Source of the DNA: Poronia punctata
Lineage: Eukaryota > Ascomycota > Sordariomycetes > Xylariales > Xylariaceae
Direction: 5' to 3'
Length of the DNA stretch: 64,000 nucleotides
Assembly (NCBI GenBank): GCA_022579005.1
Contig: MU401475.1
Span: 141,158-205,157 of the forward strand
Of this stretch, positions 36,386 through 46,720 are shown piece after piece. A program made the position numbers and the translations under genes. The notes beneath the pieces were generated by a model that saw nothing but the letters and a program-made list of their open reading frames with translations, made no database searches and was not told the origin of the DNA. Each line of letters opens with the position of its first letter. The first letter of the stretch is position 1.

Positions 36386-38567
36386 TCACTCGGGTAGGTT
36401 GTCGTCGGATATCCCATGGGTGTCGCCGTCTCCGGGAACCATGAATGCCCGGCTCCAATCTACCCGGTTTCGGTCAGGATATTCAAAGTAACCATCATGA
36501 GCCTGTCGACTTGTAAACCAACGCATGTCATCGGGGTCCAATCCCAGCGCATCGAGTTTATCGCCGCTCATCAGATCCTGAAGCGCCTTACGAAAGGCGG
36601 CGGCGGATGAGTCCCTTGCAAAACGCACCAGACGCTCACATATGGACGCCCATCTCCAGATATGTTCGGCATCCAAAGTCCCTTGCAACATTCTAAACTC
36701 CAAGGTTTCGATACTGGACATGTTCGGTCTCGGACTAAGCCTCCTTCCGCTGATTCGCCAGCGGACGGAACCATGTCCCACGGGCGATTGCATGGCCTTG
36801 TTCAATTCGCTTAACAAGGAGAACTGCCATATGTTGTGGATGAACTCATGCTGGTCCCGGTCCCTGATTAGTGGTACGTGTTGCGCCATCTGAGCGGCAT
36901 AGATCGATCTCGTCGGCTCTGGGGTTGTGGCACGAACACTAGACTTCAGTTGGTACTTCTTCATGACCTCGTAGGCTAGTAAAGATGAGGAGGCGAGTGG
37001 AGAGACCCATTGGGAGTCTCGGCGCCATCTCGAATGCAGGTAGTACAATGAGTCTTCTACGTAATGCCAGAGGGTGGCAAACCTTTTCATCTGCACGAGT
37101 GTCCATCCGTTCTCTTGCCCGAGGTGGATATGGACACCGCATTCAACCTGCGCCATCGGTTTATGTATCCTAAAGGCATCCCGAAGGGTTGAACAAACTG
37201 TGCGCAGGGACTCGTATGTTTGCGGGTTGTCATAGTCCAGGACAGGAGAGATGACCTCGGGACTCCACCACTTGTACAATTCTGGCCCGGGCTGGCGTGT
37301 ACCGGGTGATGCGCATGGGTGATAGTAATCTCGTCCCCGTGGCATACCAAACGTAGTGATAGTAAAGTCGTCCCGAACCGACCAAGCCCTGTACTGGTCC
37401 GAAGCCCCGGAGCCGGCGACACAATTGGCATCTCTCTCATACCGACTTATAGAGTAGTGTCGTTTCTTGCGCTCATATACGTACGACCACATTCGCTCAT
37501 ACCACAGGGTCGCAACTCTCTCTCGTTGCCGCGGAGGAACAACACCAAGAACGCAGTATTTTATGACGTTGTCCCGAATGTTTTGAATGGCGGCATATCT
37601 TGTCAAATGAACTTGAAGCTTGTGCTTGGCGTGATACTGTATGAACTGTTTAAACAAAGTAACCACTGCTCGTTGGGTATTGTCATCATTCGTTCGCGAT
37701 TCACTAGATATCTTGTACTTAGAATTTTCATGCTTCAAGTTTCCCCTTTCACCCCAAATATTTACTCTGTAATGTAAATGGGCACTGAACACAGGTTTTA
37801 TAGTATATGCTCATATCCGCCATCGCAACGCAAGGACGGAGATAATGAGATTGTACTTACTCCCAGGTATATTCTCCAGTCCAGCTGTTGATTAGATGGT
37901 CATTTCCATTCGGTAACTCGTATTCTAAGCTGTTCCACCACTCGAAACTAGATTTCTCGTCCGGCCCAGTAACTAATAAGGAGGTTAATATCCCCCGATT
38001 CAACGTGCTTGGGTGTAAGGTGTAAAACATAAATAAGGCGAAAGGCAAAGAACGGGAGACGCCAACCCACGCACAACCGTTATCACTCTTGCGAGTAGCT
38101 ACACCTCTACGCCGGAGCTCGTCAACGATGCGGTTACAGACTGTATATTGGAAATCAGTGCTTTCTTTTTTCACGTCGACGAGGTGGTGACATAACCACC
38201 TTGCCTCTCCTGGATGAGGATCCGGGCCGGAAGTCTGGCGGCATACAGCCAGGAGCAACTCTAACTCGAATCCGATTGTTGTTCGGCCAAGGCCACTCCT
38301 CCGGGGCGGGTTATCGAGGGCACGATTGCCCTGTTCATCCCCGTTTTCATCCTCTTCTGCTTCGTCATCGCTCGGATTCATCGATATCCTCACAACATGT
38401 ACTGACTGTTGAGTCAACCGGGCTCTGATGGCGCGCTGTGATATCTGCCGATGCCTTCGATGGTGTATTATAGGATTTGTAGACAAATCCAACGCATCTT
38501 CTTCGAGCTCCCGGGCTTCCCTTGTCTCTCTACTGCGCACGTTGCGGCGTGACACCTTTCGTGGCAT
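36386..38567 (-). CDS. Putative amidoligase-family protein
   Basis: Exons 38567-37861 and 37766-36386 give 695 residues. The 94-nt intron has donor GTAAGT and acceptor ATTACAG. The N-terminal 95 residues are basic then acidic and likely disordered. The family-like region begins with IGFELELLL at about 98-106, the ExE motif of ATP-grasp/COOH-NH2-ligase-like amidoligases. It continues with WSVRDDFTIT, the PEVISPVLDY segment and VECGVHIHLG near residues 443-452. This order matches the fungal 'putative amidoligase enzyme' family (PF12224), members of which are thought to form amide bonds between a carboxylate and an amine; no substrate is known. The C-terminal third has an IETLEFRMLQGTLD motif also typical of the family. 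The neighbours do not show a defined cluster. The assignment is by motif memory only. Confidence 0.78.
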
Positions 38568-39465
38568 ATCCCCGACCTAGTAAGGTTTATGGATCCGGAA
38601 ACTTCCATATGTTCCCCCGATATAATTAGTATCACAAATCTGAGGTCGGACCCTAGGCCGATAAATGTCACGACTCGGACAGCATAAGCGCTTATTTATT
38701 TTCGATTTTCGATATCCCGACCTCAGTAGGACTTGGTAATCCATTGTTCGGTCTTTGATATAGCTATGCTTACCGCTTCCGGAGGAGCAACTGTTATAGT
38801 ATGTCTTGTACTATTTACTGCCTTTGTTACAAGGGCCATGTTTGCGCACCTTGGTAAAGCTTGGGGCTGTCATTCATATCACAGTTATACTGATAGTGGT
38901 CGCGAGTAGAGAATCCATATATATAAGACTTTCGGCGTGTGAGTGTGCCTCGAAGAATAGCAACAATAGAAGCTGATCGGTGGACATTACCTGCCAGCAG
39001 CGCTAGTTCCAGATGATCGAACTACAAGACTTGGGAGCGAAACTTGGCTACTCACGATCGACAAAGGGGTTGAACACACAGAGGGCCTTTGGATTCTCAT
39101 TTGATACAGATACATGTATCAATAGGGGATGACTGCAAGCGATTTGCTAGTCGATGTGATTAAGGAGCCCGGAGACCTTCATGATGCATCAGAGTTGTCC
39201 TTGCGCCAAGCCTCTCAAGTTGCCCAATTTTCGGAAACTAAAGATCATGATTACTCAGCGCTCCTTGGCATCTTTTTACACGAATAGCCACACGATAAAA
39301 CAATAGAATCTTTGTAAGGCATACAGACGTGGGGTCTTTTACCCCAGCGCATCCCTTTAACGAGTACTACCTACCGACAGGCTGTACCATGAAAGCTTAT
39401 ATTTTGACTTTCGATGCATCGCATCCAAATCCATCTCGTCTTTGTGCGATTGACATGACTTGAGA
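38568..39465. other. Divergent intergenic region
   Basis: About 900 bases between divergent genes. No gene or repeat is supported; it should contain both promoters. Confidence 0.5.
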
Positions 39466-40547
39466 ATGCGCGGACGCGGAGGCGCTCGGGGCGGCAGAGC
39501 ACCTTCTGCACCATGGAGCCGATTGAAACCCGTTGAACTCGATCCTCTCGAGGCGATGGGACTGCCCTCCAAGGGCGATAACAGGTAAGACTTTGGGCAT
39601 GACGTATGCCATCATGTGTGACTCCTCCCGCCGATATTGAACTTCAGGGGAGGAAGCAAGCCGAGGAAGATCAGACACGAAAGCTGCCAATACTCAGTCT
39701 AATTCCTTGTATTATATAAAGGCTGCTTGACTTCAAGACACAAGAACGATACTATACTAAGATCGTCGAGCGGTACATGACCTTCTGCTCCGATGCCGGC
39801 GAACGTGACGAGCTCCTGCGCCGGTTTGCCTCTCTCGAGCTATCATCGGTCGACCAAAAAGGCCGTGAGGACTCTGGAAATCCGATACCGAAAAGCGTTA
39901 CGAGGGGTCCCTCATCCAAGCCGGAAAAGTTGGAGAAGCCGGAGAAGCCGGAGAACTCGAGGGCGCTCACGGATGTGCTCTCCGCGCTTAGGAAGCTCAG
40001 GGAGGGGATAGTCGCCTCGAAGCGCGCCGACGATTTTGCAATCCAAGCTTATCTCTTCTGCATCCGGTTGTGTGTGTTGGTGAAACACCACGAATCCTAC
40101 CACCCCGCCATATTACACCTATTACGCCGGATACGGCCCATCCATAACATGACGACGGTCGAGCTGAACGAGGTGGTATCTTACCTGGTGCTGGACACGG
40201 CCTGTAGGCGAAATAGGTTAGGAGAAGCCTTTGAGCTCCGTCATCGGTACCGTCTGAAAGACACCAAGGTCGACGCGGTGCTCGATGCGCTCGTCCACGA
40301 CAACTATGTCGAGTTCAAACGTTTGAAGCAAAGGGTAGATAGGCACAAGGCTAAGTTGATGGAATATGCGGATGACGCCATGCGGAAGCACTTGCTGAAA
40401 TGCTTCAGCCGGACCTATCTCACTGTTGATCTGTCCTTTTTGGAGACTTGTGCCGACTCTTCTTGGGCCCATCTCACAGCAGATGACGGCGTGGGCTGGG
40501 AACTTGACGGGAACAAGGTTATTATTAGGAAGGTTAGGGCAAGGTAA
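39466..40547 (+). CDS. PCI / CSN8-PSMD8-EIF3K-like protein
   Basis: Exons 39466-39584 and 39722-40547 give 314 residues; the junction joins GDNR to LLDFKTQERYY in phase (donor GTAAGA). The N-terminus is an RGG-type stretch (MRGRGGARGGRAPSAPW), then a helical region (TKIVERYMTFC, RDELLRRFASLEL). A charged linker with PEKLEKPEKPEN follows, then a helical repeat region (ALRKLREGIVASKRADDF, AYLFCIRLCVLVKHHESYHP). The C-terminal half resembles the winged-helix end of PCI-type proteins of the CSN8/PSMD8/EIF3K group (AFELRHRYRLKDTKVDAVLD and a final TADDGVGWELDGNKVIIR). I infer a scaffold role in a multi-subunit complex but cannot name the complex. The RGG tail would be unusual for the proteasome or signalosome subunits themselves. 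Confidence 0.68.
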
Positions 40548-41245
40548 CGACTGAAAATATAGATACCCTGATTTTAGTCAGATTGATAGCCTTGATGGAA
40601 TATTCATCAACAGTTCAACAACTATTTGCCTCGTAACGCATTTCGTTGGGGCAACAAGGTGATTTATTTTGGCACATATCCTGTTATTAGTTAAAAGCTT
40701 CTCCAGATTCGTGAGGTCTTCCCCTCGTGATCCCCAATTTCCATAAAACCAAATTGGTCGCCAAAACTCGTCCGTTATTAATCCACCTCGTCACATTATA
40801 TTCTAGATAGTCCAAGCAGGCCAAAGTCAATAACACTCATCTCCCCTTAATATATCCCTGTTTTCCTACCGCCTGGCCATTTGACAATACAACCTGACAG
40901 ACACTTCAAACCTCGATCAGAGATGGATCAAAACCGTCTCTCTATCTGCCTCTCCCCCCCTTGTTACATGGCCCCGGGGGCAAAATCAGACCATGTATCT
41001 TATTTCCCGGTTTATGACTACCTACGCTAGATAGATACCTAATATCCTCCTTATTTACCTATAGTTCCTTCCCCAAGCACGCCGATACTATCAACCTCCG
41101 TATCAGTACCTACCTAAAGTAAGGAAGTAAGTACCGTCACAAGTGTCGAGGACTGGAATAACATAACTCACCACCTTGGACCACACTGCAAACATCCCAA
41201 GTCAGATGGTTTCTAGATATAATTGTCCTTTTGCTTTTTGCTTAA
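40548..41245. other. Intergenic stretch
   Basis: About 700 bases, no gene supported. Simple CT-rich sequence increases toward the microsatellite cluster that starts at 41275. Confidence 0.5.
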
Positions 41246-41836
41246 TCAAACCACACATCCCTCACCCTCTTCCCCCCCTTCCCCTTCCCCTTCCCCTTCC
41301 CCTTCCCCTTCCCCTTCCCCCTCATCAAGAGAAAACGAAAAGCAGCTTCCAAGATCATCCTCATCCCCCTCCTCCTCCTCCTCCTCCTCCTCCTCCTGTT
41401 CCACCCCATATCGATCAAGCGGGATGAGCTCCAACTCATTCAAAAGATCTCTTTGAAACTTCCTTGTGCGTGGCGTCCCGGGCTCTACCGGTATAGGCGG
41501 GTGGTCAATTATTATAGGAGATGGAGATGATTCCGGTGAATTTGATAAGTGCCTTTCTTCTTCTTCTTCTTCTTCTTCTTCTTCTTCTTCTTCTTCTTCT
41601 TCTTCTTCTTCTTCTTCTTCTTCTTCTTCTTCTTCTTCTTCTTCTTCTTTTCTTTCCTCATAAGATGCCAACACCATCACGTACCCCGGAGATGAACATG
41701 AACAAGAGGAAAAAGAAAAAGAGGAGGACGGTGTTGATGATGATGATGACATGTTTTCGAAAGTGTCTTCTTCCTCCTCGTTGTGAACCTGGACCTCGAT
41801 AGGTTTAGATAGACTTTTGGAAGAACCCCTCATCAT
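41246..41836 (-). CDS. Possible Glu-rich low-complexity protein
   Basis: A 196-residue open frame starting at ATG 41836 (the frame extends further upstream without an ATG). It contains four kinds of low-complexity sequence: a Ser-rich part, about 30 consecutive Glu from a (GAA)n tract, a second Glu run from (GAG)n, and a (GE)n tail from (GGGAAG)n. Between them is ordinary-looking sequence, PPIPVEPGTPRTRKFQRDLL followed by NELELIPLDRYG, which is the best argument for a real protein. I recognise no family. An open frame this repeat-dominated could exist by chance, because trinucleotide repeats have no stops, so the call is tentative. An additional intron is possible. Confidence 0.35.
   Translation of the reverse strand: MMRGSSKSLSKPIEVQVHNEEEEDTFENMSSSSSTPSSSFSFSSCSCSSPGYVMVLASYEERKEEEEEEEEEEEEEEEEEEEEEEEEEEEEEEERHLSNSPESSPSPIIIDHPPIPVEPGTPRTRKFQRDLLNELELIPLDRYGVEQEEEEEEEEEGDEDDLGSCFSFSLDEGEGEGEGEGEGEGEGGEEGEGCVV
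41278..41331. repeat. (CTTCCC)n microsatellite
   Basis: About eight tandem hexamers of CCCCTT, seen directly; they give the (GE)n tail on the minus strand. Confidence 0.95.
41556..41650. repeat. (TTC)n microsatellite
   Basis: About 31 uninterrupted TTC units, giving poly-Glu on the minus strand and poly-Ser or poly-Leu on the plus strand. Confidence 0.97.
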
Positions 41837-41887
41837 AAGAAGGAAGATTCGTAAAGAAAAGGGTTGTGAAAAAGGAGTGAGTAACAC

Positions 41888-43223
41888 CGGTATCCGGTAG
41901 GTATCTCGAGGTTTTGCACTCGGTGGAAAAAAGAATAAAAGGTGGAAGATGGTATCAAGTCGTCAAGAGAAAAATAATAGGGAATGGAAGCGTATAAGTG
42001 AGTGTGTACTTTATCTAATATAAGTTAGGTAAGTAGGTAGGTAGGTAGGTAGGTAGGTAGGTAGGTAGTCAGGTAACAAGATGAAGACCCGACTGACTGT
42101 TAAAAGGTGGGATTATATGTGTAAGTCGTATCGACTATCTGTACCAAGCAAGCAACAAAAGTTCCTCACATCATCCTACCCGCACTAACTAGAACAACAT
42201 CCGGGTTTTCCGGAAAATAAGACAGGTAAGGTAGGTACGGCATTCACAGACAAGGCGGCATATCCTTTCCTACTTATGTATAGCGAGAGAGAGAGAGAGA
42301 GAGGCAAAGGACATTTAGTTGTCACGATATCACAACTCAAACCCTAATTCCGTCACCAATGTGAATCTTGCTCGCTCACTCACCCCCCCCCCCCCCCCCC
42401 TGGTCCCTGGATAGGTAAGTATGTTCACCTATTCTTGTCTGTGACCGCACAATACGGCCGCAGCCTAAGCGAACCAAAGAAAAATATCTCAAACGCTATC
42501 CGAAACTAAATTATTCGTATTTTCGTATGTCAAGTTGCTAGCATAAACCTATCTATCTCTTGACGAAGAGAGAAAAGGAGTTGAAAAAACATCCCGTTCC
42601 TCCATTATACACACACCAACACACACACACACACACGTTACAATGCCAACCCCCCCACCTAGACAATGATTGGACAAGATTACTGCCGTGGGGAGCCACT
42701 CGGTTTCCGGGGAGAGAGATGCGAGGAATACGATCTATACGGTTGAGAGCCTCAACTCTTTCCCTGGTAATTTATAGATTTAGTAAGCCAGTAAGTACCT
42801 CGCTTTGGGAGAATACTTCGTCCTTTACATGTCTAGGGCCTAAACAAGTAGTTATACAGCAGTATGCTTGCGGAGATACGGACTTACGGGATTGTAGTGA
42901 AATGACAGCGAAAAAGATAGGTCGATGATAACTTCGTTTTGCAAAGGCCTTGCCCACCCTCTTTATGAAAATTTCGGAATTTGGCTGGGATCTTCTGGAA
43001 CCTTGATTAGGTACACTAACTCCATATAGACAGGAAAAATCATGACAGTCCAGCAACCATACAAACGCCGGGCACCTGATTTCCGTCCCTCGTTGGCCCA
43101 TACTTCTGATAGAGCCATTGTAGGCTCCTCTCCATGTCACCTATTCGATTCTGGGTGCAGAATGCTACATGTCATATCATAGCATCTATGGCGTCTCGCC
43201 CAAAAATCGCTAATCCGTACTGA
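41888..43223. other. Intergenic stretch rich in simple repeats
   Basis: No gene supported. It contains (TAGG)n at 42032-42069, (GA)n at about 42284-42303, poly-C at about 42383-42400 and (CA)n at about 42610-42637. Confidence 0.6.
42032..42069. repeat. (TAGG)n microsatellite
   Basis: About nine tandem copies of TAGG, seen directly. Confidence 0.95.
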
Positions 43224-45896
43224 CTAGTCATCCTCTATATCATCGTCACTCAGTACAAGTTTATGCACGTTTAAAGATGCCGAGGAGGTGCCGCCACTGC
43301 TGCCCTGGCGCAAGCCAAGACCCTTCTTCCGGGGTGAGGCCTCCTCAGTCGGCTTGTCCGTGGCCCAGGCCTCGCCAGGGACCAAGCCAGCGTCTTCCTC
43401 GGCGTCCACCGCATCTTCGTCCGCGGCCGTACCGATGCCAGAGAACGATATGACTTTCTCCAAATCTCTTAACCGGGCAATGGAACTTGGTGTCTTACGG
43501 CGACGGGCGATATGTGCCATGTAGGGTAGCCTTTCGAGCAACATTTCACGTCGAGCAGAACTGCCTAGTGATAGCAGTGCTGTGTTTTTATTCTGCGTCT
43601 GCGTCGGAACCTGTCCTGACTGCTTGGCAGTAACTGTATTACGTTGTGAGCCTTGACCACCGAGCCAAGTGGAAGAAGCCGTCGACTTGGGTCGCCGGAA
43701 TGCAGATGCGCCGTCCGTCACGTCCTGTCCAGCGTCGCCACCTTTCAGTAGGACAGTGGACCAGTGATCGACAAGACCTTCAAGTTCTTCTTTCTCTCGC
43801 CATAGCTTGAGGCTGGTCGGATAGAACATCTTGTATGCGTCTACACCATGCCGTCGAGGGCCGGCCGCAATTCTTTTGACAGGACTCGGAAGAGACAGGA
43901 GTAAGCCACGCGTAGCGACTTGAAAGGCGATTTCTTCCTGGCGTAGTACATGACTGGCCGAATCTCTACTAGAGAAATTCGAGGCCAGAGATCGGCTTCC
44001 GCCAAAAAATACGTCCCAGGAAGGGCACAGTAGGTCGCTTTCTGACAGATAGTCGATACAGCCACCCATATAGTCCAAAAACGAGTTGGTATCGGAAGAA
44101 TTACCTGGCTCGCAGGAGAGAAGAAAGTTCTCGTGCAGGGCAGAAATAAATGTGTGTGTGTCGGTTCCGGTTTCATCCATCAGGCTCTCAACCACGACCT
44201 CAGACTGGTGTGGCCGGGAATAGGAAGCTAGGTGATTAGGTAGGATTTCGGCCCTGCCCTCTACAGACTGGGGATCCATCCGACATTCCGCTCTTTTGTT
44301 GTACACGACTTTTCCAACTGCATGGAATATACCCAGACTAGCTTCTCGCTGAGACACAAGCTGTAGCGTGTCTACCTCTCCTTGGGTCATAGAAACCGAA
44401 CCTTTGACAGAGCGCTTCGGTTTGCCAAAATTCACCTGAGATCCCCACTCAGCGTCCGCGTCCCCTTTCAAACAGAGAAATTGAAGAGAGGAGATGGCAC
44501 TCCGAATGTCGCCGATTTCCCCTAATTTCTTGAGTACAAGCGGCCCGGGAGTACGTCGTCTACCTGATTTCCTGGCCTCTTTCTGTACTATCAACTCCAG
44601 GGCGGAAGCAAGTAGGGTCGGCGCTATGGCATTGAACTCGATGATATGAGTACCAGGATGCCGGGTTATTTCTGGACCCAGTAATCGATGTGCCGTGAAG
44701 CTATCAGCAGACGCCGATGTGGTCGTCAGAAGAGTCTCAGATATAACCATGACAAGAGGCGTGATGGAGCTCTTAGGAGGCTGCTGTGAAAATAAGGAAA
44801 GAGGTGGTGTATTCATCACCAAGAACTGTAAGACAGCCTTTCGAAAGGACGTCATCACTGTGGATGAGCGAGAGAATGTGTTGGGGAACTCTTCAATAAC
44901 CATAATCTTTGGAGATTGGCTGCTGCTGTCATTCCCGGACGGCGTATCTTCGAGACCAAAGTCTAACTGAGAGAAAGTCCCGCCTCTTCCTAAGAATTCT
45001 TCAAACTGCGCCGAGACTGACTGGGATCCTTGAGGACCGCCAAACGTCGCTGTTGGATTCCGCCATTCAAGTAGCTCACAATGCAATTTTTTGGCAAGTA
45101 ACCTTAATGTGGTCGTTTTCCCTGTCCCTGCTGCTCCCTTGAGAATGAGTAATCGCTGGCGGATCCTACCAGCCATGACATCCTCAAGCCATTTCCCTAC
45201 GTCCGCAACCTTCTTCTTATGAACCGCAAGCTCCTCGAGGCTTACCGGAGCAAACCTCTCAGACCACGGCCTTTGCTCGTCATCAACAGTGTGCTGCCGC
45301 ACGGGCAAAGAGGGCCGCAGGAACTTCTGGCTCGAAGGGGCTGATGTGAAGCCAATGCTGCTACTACTGTTCAACTCCTTAAAGCGTTTACGAGCAGCCA
45401 CACCCACACGGCTAGTCGTTGCCGCTCTGTGCTCCCCCACGTCATCTTCATCTGATATTGGGTCGCTTATTATGTCGTCGAATCCCGCAGGCGGTCGCAA
45501 GGGTGCCCGTTCAGCTTGTCTGGAGAACAGTGTCTTGAGATCGGCTGACTTGCCCTTCTCCTCGAGTTTCCCCTTCGTCAACGACTTGGCCCTGTTCTTC
45601 TCCGGGCTGACACTGGCGCTCTTCCCAGTAGACTTCGCACTCGAGCTGTTCAGAGAATAGGAACCCAGCGGCTTCAACGCGGGTTTGGATGGTTGACTGG
45701 TGACTAGGCGGGAAGACTTTCGGGTTGGGCTCGGCGATACTGGGACAGGTCGTGATGTAACCGTCCGGGGGGCATTTTTGGCATCGGGGGAGGGAATCAA
45801 GTAGTTGGTCAGGGTGTTGACCGGAGGTTTCGGATCTGCTTCATCTTCGGATGTTACTACAATGTTTCGTTTCCGGCGCTTTGAAGGCGGCGCCAT
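43224..45896 (-). CDS. RAD17: Checkpoint clamp loader Rad17 (yeast Rad24)
   Basis: The large subunit of the Rad17-RFC clamp loader, which loads the 9-1-1 checkpoint clamp at damaged DNA in the nucleus. One exon, 890 residues. The N-terminal 200 residues are basic and disordered, starting MAPPSKRRKRN (nuclear signal) and NTLTNYLIPSP. The AAA+ module opens with the family signature WSERFAPVSLEELAVHKKKV; Walker A is GAAGTGKTTT at about 254-263 and the Walker B-like strand is KIMVIEEFP at about 330-338. The sensor region includes RSAISSLQFLCLKG. The C-terminal part has MLLERLPYMAHIARR and a disordered acidic end (LSDDDIEDD). About 310 bases upstream are GGCGCGTCA and AACGCGCT, which resemble but do not exactly match MCB sites. 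Confidence 0.95.
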   Translation of the reverse strand: MAPPSKRRKRNIVVTSEDEADPKPPVNTLTNYLIPSPDAKNAPRTVTSRPVPVSPSPTRKSSRLVTSQPSKPALKPLGSYSLNSSSAKSTGKSASVSPEKNRAKSLTKGKLEEKGKSADLKTLFSRQAERAPLRPPAGFDDIISDPISDEDDVGEHRAATTSRVGVAARKRFKELNSSSSIGFTSAPSSQKFLRPSLPVRQHTVDDEQRPWSERFAPVSLEELAVHKKKVADVGKWLEDVMAGRIRQRLLILKGAAGTGKTTTLRLLAKKLHCELLEWRNPTATFGGPQGSQSVSAQFEEFLGRGGTFSQLDFGLEDTPSGNDSSSQSPKIMVIEEFPNTFSRSSTVMTSFRKAVLQFLVMNTPPLSLFSQQPPKSSITPLVMVISETLLTTTSASADSFTAHRLLGPEITRHPGTHIIEFNAIAPTLLASALELIVQKEARKSGRRRTPGPLVLKKLGEIGDIRSAISSLQFLCLKGDADAEWGSQVNFGKPKRSVKGSVSMTQGEVDTLQLVSQREASLGIFHAVGKVVYNKRAECRMDPQSVEGRAEILPNHLASYSRPHQSEVVVESLMDETGTDTHTFISALHENFLLSCEPGNSSDTNSFLDYMGGCIDYLSESDLLCPSWDVFFGGSRSLASNFSSRDSASHVLRQEEIAFQVATRGLLLSLPSPVKRIAAGPRRHGVDAYKMFYPTSLKLWREKEELEGLVDHWSTVLLKGGDAGQDVTDGASAFRRPKSTASSTWLGGQGSQRNTVTAKQSGQVPTQTQNKNTALLSLGSSARREMLLERLPYMAHIARRRKTPSSIARLRDLEKVISFSGIGTAADEDAVDAEEDAGLVPGEAWATDKPTEEASPRKKGLGLRQGSSGGTSSASLNVHKLVLSDDDIEDD

Positions 45897-46720
45897 AGCT
45901 AAATCGCATCCGAAGCTGGAGTGGCATCTGTGGGCAATCCTTGTTTTAATTTACAAGAAAACTGGACAACAGAGATTTAATTGATTATTGACATATTGGA
46001 CAGCTAAGCAAGATGGCATTTGGAATGGTGGTAAAACGGCAGAAAAGATGACTTCGCAAGTACCTTACTCGAGCAAGTATTCAGGTTTGTCCTTCCTTGA
46101 ATTCGTAGTACCTAACCTAAGATACTTACTTGACGTACCTAAAAGGTACAGAGGGGATCGAGTTTAGTATTGGTTTGGTGGTTGGGCCGTGAATTAGTGA
46201 CTTTAGGGCGCGTCACTCCACTGCAACTCCAAAACGCGCTGTCAGATGACCCCATCCATTAAAGGCATTCGCATCTTTGCTCTGATGCGATACATTTTCA
46301 GCTCACCCCATGCGCTTTCTATATAACCGTCATTAACTATGGAGAGGGCTAGACTGGTAGTTTACAATCGGCCAATATCTTCATCCGCCGGAAATATCAT
46401 CTTGCTTACATATAGGGATTTGATGCCCGTCTCTTTAGAACAGGTATAGAGAGAGGAACAACCTGTAGGAATCAAACCTACACAGCATATGCCGGCTTAC
46501 CTTCATCGCAATTATAAGGCGGACAAACTCGCGTGCCTTTCAGCCGTCTTCTTGTTGAAACAACCAGGCGCAACGCGCTACTTGGTACATACTTGTAGAC
46601 CAGTCAGTGACTTTAGAAGCAAGAAATGTACTGTCACGCGATTTTCCCCATGCCGAACCCCTTCCCCTGCAACTATATGCGAGTCGTTGTTCGGTGTCGC
46701 TGTTACACTGAGAAAGGGAA
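45897..46720. other. Intergenic: RAD17 promoter and 3' flank of the DUF4243 gene
   Basis: About 820 bases, no gene supported. MCB-like GGCGCGTCA near 46208 and AACGCGCT near 46233 are the only notable motifs. Confidence 0.5.

Noticed and set aside
41521..41802. Plus-strand frames with poly-Leu and poly-Ser
   Set aside because: Direct products of the (TTC)n repeat; no non-repeat coding character on this strand.
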